NCBI GenBank assembly: GCA_949128115.1
Contig: OX421962.1
Coordinates: 12,785,262 to 12,849,261 of the forward strand
Direction of reading: 5' to 3'
Source: Anaspis maculata
Lineage: Eukaryota > Arthropoda > Insecta > Coleoptera > Scraptiidae
Length of the DNA stretch: 64,000 bases
Made by a program: the position numbers and the translations under genes. The notes under the pieces are model-generated. The model searched no databases. It saw only the letters and a list, made by a program, of their open reading frames with translations, and had not been told where the DNA came from. Shown here piece by piece: positions 58,160-64,000 of this stretch (its first letter is position 1; every line of letters begins with the position of its first letter).

Positions 58160-59455
58160 TGATGCCTGCCGTCTCGTAACAGGAACGAATTTCCCCTGAA
58201 AGAATTTCGCTGTAACCAATTTCCCGGACATAATTTCCCCTGGAAGAAATTTCCCTGGAATGAAGTCCACCGGAATGAACTTCCCTCGGAAATAATTTCC
58301 CCTGGAAGGAATTTCGCCAGCAGGAATTCCACGGGAATGAAGTTCCTCCGGAATTAGTTCCACCGGAATGAACTTTCCTCGGAAATAATTTCCTCCGGAA
58401 GAAATTTCTCCAGAATCAATTCCACCGCAATGAACTTTCATCGGAAATGATTTCGCGTGGACGGAACAGTATCTCAAAACACAATATCTAATTCCCTTCT
58501 TCTTCTAGGACGTGACCGGACAATTCATCGCCAAAAAATATTCTGCCCTTTGCCTTAGCTTTAATATGTCCCTTTGTGTTTTCTCGTTGCTTTTCGAACG
58601 TAAGGCTCCTTTTGCAGTCTTCTGTTATCAAGAGCCTCTTGGGCCCCCTTTTGCCGTAATTAGTCATCGTTTGGAGACCTGATGAGCCTCCTTATGGTTT
58701 TTTGTAGCTTCCAGAATTCCAGTAAGCTCCCTTATGTCTCTGTTTGTTATATCAAGCCCCCTGCCGATCTTGTGTCACCATTATCGTTTGAAGCCTTACT
58801 GATTCGAGCCACCTTGCATTTTTCCCTGGCTTTCGAATCTCTATTGTGGACCCCCTTGTGCCCTCATGTGTCATTCGGAGCCCTGATGAGCTTACGTTTT
58901 TTTGTAGCTTTCAAAGCTCCAGTAAGCTCCTTTTTGCCTTCTCTTATTTAGAGCTTCATTGGTTCCCCACGTGGTTTTTCCATGGCTTTCGGAGCTCACT
59001 GGGGTTCGGTGAATGTACCGGGTGTTTATAAATGTCTGTGATCGTATCGCCTTTGGAATCCGCTTTCGATCTCTACAATAATTGCGCCTGTTACTGCGTT
59101 TTTCGGCCTGACCCATGCCTGCCGCGATCACAGATTCTTATAAACACCCCGTATTTTGAGGAAAATTCAATTAGACGGGATTTATTCTAGGGGAATTCTT
59201 TCTGAGGGGAATTCTTTCCAAGAGAATTTCATTCCGGTGGAAATCATTCTGGGGAAATTCCTTCCGGGGAAATCATTTCCGAGGGAAGTTCATTCCGATG
59301 AAATTAATTCTGTGGAATTCCTTCCAGGAGAAATTGTTTCTGAGGGAAGTTCATTCCGGTGGAATTACTTCTGGGGAAATTCCTTCCAGGGGAAATTAAT
59401 TCCGAGGAAATTCGTTTCGGGAAAATTCGTTCCTGGACTCCTGCCGTCTGCATCA
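58160..59455. mobile_element. Composite TIR element with GGAAATT phrase arms
   Basis: TGATGC...AGGAACGAATTT at the left is mirrored at the right (AATTCGTTCCT...GCATCA). Both arms are arrays of a 15-17 bp phrase (AATTTCCCCTGGAAG, 58185-58460; its inverse, 59165-59430). The centre has the GTGACCGGACAATTCATCGC leader (58511) and the GAGCCC minisatellite (58590-59010), plus a 134-bp MITE. This looks like the most complete example of the composite seen in pieces at 33900-38090 and 51605-53228. Confidence 0.75.
59018..59151. mobile_element. 134-bp MITE, CCGGGTGTTTATAA ends, TA duplication
   Basis: CCGGGTGTTTATAAATGTCT and AGATTCTTATAAACACCCCG are the ends, each with TA outside (59016, 59152). Confidence 0.85.
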
Positions 59456-60474
59456 CATTGGTATGCAAGCTTTGTGTCAGAAACACTTCTAAATGACTTA
59501 GAATTAGAAATCCATTTATTTGAAAACAGAAAAACATTGGTGAGAAGACTCTTGAGATTTTTTCCTTTTGAAGGTAACACCAGTCAGTACTTTTGAACCC
59601 GTTTAAACGTGACGGAATAGACCCTATTGTCGTCGGATTTTAAAAGATGTGGAATCGTGTGTTGAAGTTTCGTGCTGAAACTTTACACATACCTACCTAT
59701 ACGGACATTATAATCAAATTAGGTACTTGAGCACACACCTTGGCTGAGAGTGTACATCTGTACTTAATCCTTCTATATATTTATGCAACAAGAAATAGCT
59801 GATCATTAGGTATATACACCTAGACACCGTATTATGACTGGGCTCCTTTAATAAGTGCATCAACCGAAATGAAAGCCCCGTCAGATTCCCGCGCGCAGAA
59901 CAGAGATTATTAATAATCTGAATTCCACGCCGTGGTAAAACTTGACGTGAATAATTACGTTCTTTATTGGTATTAAGGTGTGTGTGCTTGCTAACTCCTT
60001 TACTTGAAGGTGCTTAGGTCGAGGCAATATTTGATAATTATCCTTGGCGAATTTCAAATCGCCATCCATCAATGTCTTCTGCAGTTTGCTAATTTTATGT
60101 AATACTAAACACAATGCGAATACTTCTTTGCATTCTTCGTGTTTACCTAGTGGTGTTTACGGAAATAAACTAAATTTCTTATATTATTTTGTACGTACAC
60201 TTAGCCTTTCTATGTTAGTGAACTATTAACGCTCAGGTTTTATAATGCAGTTTTATTGTTAGAGTGAATTTGAGCATGACTTTCAGAAGACATTTACACG
60301 ATGAGTTACCTACCAGAAAGAACAACCATTTCCATTATTGTTTTTAATCGATGTTGTATTGTTGTTTTCAATTTTATTTCCCCTCACAATGTATCCTTAG
60401 GCGGTCAGTTTCACTGCTTTTTCTAATTTCTTCGCAATGACAAGGTTAATCTAATAGCAGACTTTTCGTTACAG
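59456..60474. other. 3' end of the proposed intron
   Basis: Low in repeats. It ends with CTAATAGCAGACTTTTCGTTACAG, a branch-point-like word, a moderately pyrimidine-rich tract and AG acceptor at 60473-60474. An ATG at 60116 opens a short hydrophobic frame (MRILLCILR) that could be a rival first exon but has no good donor. Confidence 0.5.
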
Positions 60475-62346
60475 GCACACTTTGTTTTCCTGGCCTTGGT
60501 CTTCTCCACCAGTCACGCCAAGGAGGAAGAATCGAACGAAGTGACCCCACTGCATCCTCCCATCAACTTAGACGCCAACTTGAGGAGAGCACTGCTAAAA
60601 GCTTTGACAGAACTCGAAAACGAAGAAAACGAAAAAGCCAAGCTGAAACAACCAGACACCCCAGAAGAGTTCAACCTGCCTCACTTAGACACGAGAGACA
60701 AGGTTGTAGAGAAAGCTTCAGCTTCAGCACTGTCTTTCTTCGCCAGCACAGGCTCCCCCACCAGCACGACAACTGAAAAACTCACCGTAATCGGTTCGAC
60801 GACCACCGAGGAAGCCCAACCGATTGTCTTTATACAGAAAAGCAAAGGCATCCAGCACAAGCCGATTACGACTTTCGAAAAACACGCCAGTGTGGACCCG
60901 GTCAGCGACGCCGAACAAATTTTGACCAGCGCCTCCAGCAGCTTCACCGCAGACAAGTTCAAGTACAAAACGGAAGAAACAAGGAGCATCGGCAGCGGCA
61001 ACAGCAACAGTCTGGAAACGAAACCCAAACCGGAAACCACGACCGCAACCACGACGACGACGTCGACAGAAGAAAGCGAAGCCAAAGTCGAAGACGTGCA
61101 GTTCTTCTCGGCGCCGCTAGTGGCCGCGTTCACGGTGCACCAAGACGAACGCGGTTTGCCGAAAAAAGTCGAACCGATTTACAAGGCAAACGCGCAGAAC
61201 ATCCAAGGCATCAGCCACAGCTTGCAGAAGGTCGAGCAAAAAATACGACCGACTCCGGCACCCGAACACGTGAAAACCCAGCTGGCGCTGCAAGAGAAGC
61301 AGAAAGCACTCGAGGAAGAAATCGCAAGGCTGCGTCAGCACCAAGCTCAACAAAACTTGCTGATACGCCAGCAGCAAGCCCTGCACGAACAACAGCTGTA
61401 CAAGCAAAACCAGTACGAAGAACAGCTGCGAGTGCGGAACAACCAACGCCCTTTCCAACCTGTATTCAGTACGACTCCTCAGCCGACCTTTAACAACTTC
61501 CTCAACACGCAACCGACTCCCCAACCGCTTTTCAACAACTTCCGCAATACCCAGCCAACTCCCCAACCGGTTTTCAACAACTTCCTCAACACGCAGCCGA
61601 CTCCCCAACCGGCATTCAACAATTTCCAACAGCTCCCCTTCACCACCAACAGCAACTTCAACAAACAAACCAACTTCAATTCCATTTCCAATTCCAATTT
61701 CAACAACAACTCGAGGATCAAAGGCTCGCTGGTGTCGTTCCAACCGAGCATCACGTTCAATCACCACACCGAAACGCTGCCGCTGAATGCGCAACAGCTG
61801 CCGGTGAACAGCGCCATCGATTTCCACGGCCAAAACTCGCAACAGCTGCCGGTGAAAAGCGCCGTCGATTTCCGCGGCCAAAACTATCAACCGTTCACGA
61901 ACAACTTCAACAGCTTCAACTTCGCGCCGTCTGGTTCACTCACGGCGCCGAAACACAATCGAGTTTTTAGACAAGAAGCGACGACCGGCAACTTTTTGAC
62001 CGGCAACAGCAACAGCGGTCTGCTGGACAACTACAACCAGCAGCAAAGCCAGAGGTTTTTCAGATCGAGCACAGCCGACAGCGGCTTCAACCACAACTTC
62101 AACAGAATAAACCATCAGCAGATCAGCACTCAACAAATTCAACCGCCGGTGGTGAACCACCACCTGAACAACTTGCTGTACAACTCCGGCATTTACAGAA
62201 CGGGCAAACAGCAGGAGGACTTGAACATCGTCTCGAAAGTTTTATCGCTCAACCACTACGGCAACAATAACGGACAGGACTTCAGGTTCGGAAGTTTCTC
62301 GAGCATCAACGAACAGAGGGTGCCCGCACCGAAAGCTTCAGTTTGA
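60475..62346 (+). CDS. Main coding exon of a secreted Gln/Asn-rich, repeat-bearing protein
   Basis: Begins in phase 0 after AG and stays open for 623 codons to TGA at 62344. Codon use is GC-richer than the surroundings, and only this frame encodes protein-like sequence. Numbered with the proposed exon 1: signal peptide 1-18 (core HFVFLALVF, cleavage after SHA); charged helical part about 19-75; Ser/Thr-rich part about 85-205, ending in a Thr run near 190-201; coiled coil about 270-325 (ALQEKQKALEEEIARLRQ); three to four 14-residue repeats FNNFLNTQPTPQP at about 336-392; a duplicated QQLPVNSAIDFHGQN block at about 442-475; and a less biased C-terminus with NIVSKVLSLNHYGNN from about 588. Composition suits an extracellular-matrix or cuticle-associated protein, but I do not recognise the family and claim no activity. 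Confidence 0.88.
   Translation, partial: AHFVFLALVFSTSHAKEEESNEVTPLHPPINLDANLRRALLKALTELENEENEKAKLKQPDTPEEFNLPHLDTRDKVVEKASASALSFFASTGSPTSTTTEKLTVIGSTTTEEAQPIVFIQKSKGIQHKPITTFEKHASVDPVSDAEQILTSASSSFTADKFKYKTEETRSIGSGNSNSLETKPKPETTTATTTTTSTEESEAKVEDVQFFSAPLVAAFTVHQDERGLPKKVEPIYKANAQNIQGISHSLQKVEQKIRPTPAPEHVKTQLALQEKQKALEEEIARLRQHQAQQNLLIRQQQALHEQQLYKQNQYEEQLRVRNNQRPFQPVFSTTPQPTFNNFLNTQPTPQPLFNNFRNTQPTPQPVFNNFLNTQPTPQPAFNNFQQLPFTTNSNFNKQTNFNSISNSNFNNNSRIKGSLVSFQPSITFNHHTETLPLNAQQLPVNSAIDFHGQNSQQLPVKSAVDFRGQNYQPFTNNFNSFNFAPSGSLTAPKHNRVFRQEATTGNFLTGNSNSGLLDNYNQQQSQRFFRSSTADSGFNHNFNRINHQQISTQQIQPPVVNHHLNNLLYNSGIYRTGKQQEDLNIVSKVLSLNHYGNNNGQDFRFGSFSSINEQRVPAPKASV
61471..61640 (+). repeat. 42-bp coding repeat (FNNFLNTQPTPQP)
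   Basis: The in-frame 42-bp unit is present three times with a fourth partial copy. Copies differ mostly at silent or conservative positions (L/R/Q after FNNF), as expected for a repeat kept under protein-level constraint. Confidence 0.85.
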
Positions 62347-62685
62347 ACATTCTGCCAATAATTTATTGTTTTCATTACTCATGATAAATAGTCATTTTTT
62401 GCTGCTATGTTGTACAACAGCCGAGTACAATTTAATGTTTAAGTATAATAATGTTGTAAATATGTTGCGCTGATTATACCGACTGATTTGATAAGTATTT
62501 AGAGGTTATTTAGAGCAATTGTTGCACCCACCTCCGATATACTGAAGTTTTGTCCATCAATGTACTTTATGCCGAGTAGTTGTATCCCGTCCGTTTTTTA
62601 GTAATGGTTTTATTTATATTACGAATTAAGTTACCATGTTGTTGTTAGATGAAAATGTAATTTGAATATGTAAGAAGTTACTAAT

Positions 62686-62691
62686 AATAAA
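62686..62691 (+). terminator. Polyadenylation signal AATAAA
   Basis: A canonical hexamer about 340 bases after the stop; a weaker GATAAA lies near 62384. Either could end the transcript. Confidence 0.5.
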
Positions 62692-62699
62692 TAGATATT

Positions 62700-63236
62700 A
62701 TTGTTGCTAATGTTATTCCTGGTAAATGATATATCAACTTCAACCGACCAGACCTCAGTGAGCTTACTCACTGAGAATGATGTATCATTCCCTAAAAAAC
62801 CGCCGCCAACAAGACAGCATTCCTGAAACATACATGGTACCCACTTCATTGGTTATGTTCGGCGCGAAAAGAGCCATTTATAATAGAGATGGAAAATTTA
62901 AATTGGGCATAAATAATCAACAACCATCGCATTACAAGGTGGCACTACTGTTGGGCAATGGCCCTTTTCAATACCCTGTTCACTCTTTCAACCGGATTTG
63001 CTTGGGGCGTATATGGGGCGCGATGTCTTTTTGATCCCGCATTCTTTCACCATTTTCTGTAATTTCTTATCGAACTGCTGTTGTCTGTTGTGATGGCGGT
63101 TGAGCATCCAAATCTCAACATGATTTCATTCTTGAATGCTTACCACACGGTGTTTGTTGTTGCTTTTCTACGCGGATGGCACTCGACCCATTTCGTAAAC
63201 ATATCTTGGAATACTATACCTTTTACAACTTTATTT
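62700..63236. other. 3' flank, no gene seen
   Basis: Short frames without domains. Confidence 0.4.
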
Positions 63237-63437
63237 CATCTTTATGAAAACAGATTCCATCCTCATGAAAACAGATGTAATCCTTATGAAAACAGAATTC
63301 ATCCTCATGAAAACAGATTTCATCTTCACGAAAACAGATTTGATCCTTACGAAGACAGATTTCATCATTGTGGAAAATCAATTTCAACTTCATGAAAACA
63401 GATTTCAACCTTACGAAAACAGATTTCAAACGGAATT
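63237..63437. repeat. 21-bp tandem array (ATGAAAACAGATTTCATCCTC)
   Basis: About nine copies with substitutions. Because 21 is a multiple of three, frames on both strands remain open and give Asn/His- and Glu/Asp-rich repeat peptides, which I do not count as genes. Confidence 0.88.
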
Positions 63438-64000
63438 CATTGAAATGCAAGTTGGAGTAATTGAAGCGACACAATTTTCAAGCAGTCCCATGGGCTGTTC
63501 AAGGCCATCATTGTTGCAGTCGAGGAACTCATGGTAGAACAAATTGACGATCTTCCATGCAATAATACTTGTCTGGTGTTACTCACCTGATTGGTAACAC
63601 TTTTATTGAGATTTTGAGTTTCCCTATATCAAGGGAAGGATTATTCTTGGAAAAGAAGGACGATTTACTGAGACGGTGCCTTCAGAGTAATCACAAGACG
63701 TAAAAAAGATTATAAACATTATCAAGATGCCCAAATATAATACAGGATGAGTTAATGGTGAGAATCCAATATACAGGTGCTTCTGACATCAAACTGGTGT
63801 GTTTGTTTATCGTGCAATACTGCACCTGGTTTGCTCCTAATCCTTCTGAGCTTACAATTTCAACGCACTGACTAATGCTAGTCTAACCTGAAAGGAGATT
63901 GAACGCATAGAGAGAGAAGAGCAAAGCCAATTCAAAGCACCTGTACAGGTGAAAGAAACCCATGTTGCTTACGTCGTGAAATTAGATTAAATCTGACGTT
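63438..64000. other. No gene seen at the right edge
   Basis: Unique sequence to the window end. Confidence 0.4.

Larger units (their letters stand above)
10561..60474 (+). other. Proposed 49.9-kb intron 1
   Basis: It begins GTAATG and ends TTTCGTTACAG; a CTAAT branch-point-like word lies about 20 bases before the AG. Nearly all identifiable content is transposon-derived. If the model holds, many long inverted repeats would be transcribed within a single pre-mRNA. Confidence 0.45.

Noticed and set aside
60116..60172. Alternative first exon opening MRILLCILR
   Set aside because: No convincing donor in phase, and the hydrophobic run is long without the split signal-peptide fit seen with 10552-10560. 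It stays the main local rival.
61117..61890. 257-codon frame antisense to the main exon
   Set aside because: Leu/Val-rich shadow of Gln/Asn/Glu-rich codons on the other strand.
63237..63474. Repeat peptides around the 21-bp array
   Set aside because: Frames on both strands stay open only because the unit is a multiple of three.

Overview
This is a eukaryotic, AT-rich window that reads as insect nuclear DNA. The signs are interspersed GTAGGTACCTAC-type words, many TA-flanked CAGGGTG-ended miniature transposons, hAT, MULE, Ty3/gypsy and LINE remnants, tRNA-headed SINEs, and one spliced host gene with a strong secretory signal. The species cannot be fixed from the sequence alone.

Only one convincing host gene is present, on the + strand. 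Its large 3' coding exon (60475-62346, stop at 62344) encodes a Gln/Asn/Thr-rich secreted protein. That exon starts in the middle of a signal peptide, in phase 0. The best partner is a nine-base coding exon, ATG CGC TGG, at 10552-10560, followed directly by GT. Joined, they give an 18-residue signal peptide and a 626-residue protein. If correct, nearly the whole window (10561-60474, 49.9 kb) is one intron, and everything else lies upstream of the gene, inside that intron, or in the 3' flank.

The intron is a layered record of transposon insertion. From left to right: a CAGGGTG-ended element at 13622-14326 and another at 14516-14942; a field of CCGGTT words (15648-21312) broken by a MULE with an exact 9-bp target duplication (17553-19135) and a 1.7-kb hairpin element (19217-20931); a decayed Ty3/gypsy pol end (22953-24617); a 4.0-kb TA-flanked element (26559-30568) inserted in the middle of an older palindrome, carrying a 118-bp satellite and a triple coaxial hairpin (29398-30522); a 2.17-kb hairpin of nested elements (34370-36540) whose empty relative lies 1 kb away; arrays of a GGGCTC-type minisatellite; a 6.4-kb foldback-like element with satellite-built inverted arms (38804-45215) inserted into a small MITE whose intact copy lies about 150 bp to the right; two SINE heads in inverted orientation (42655-43728); a LINE reverse-transcriptase fragment (46190-46860); and a 2.6-kb TIR element holding the remnant of a cysteine-rich protein tail (54270-56870). 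Upstream of the gene there are hAT elements with exact 8-bp duplications (2358-2858, 3973-4826), a TA-flanked element holding the second of them (3489-5183), and a 1.08-kb element with its paralogous empty site (8498-9577).

The main point for a second look is geometric. Several palindromic elements share nearly the same symmetry axis (34370-36540; 29398-30522; 26298-30804; 19217-20931), as if new insertions repeatedly landed at the tip of existing hairpins. A related point is a group of elements with TAG(G/C)CCAG ends, 3-bp duplications and a shared subterminal ACATACTAAAAGTCCCC word. All coordinates come from reading by eye; no alignment or database search was run.
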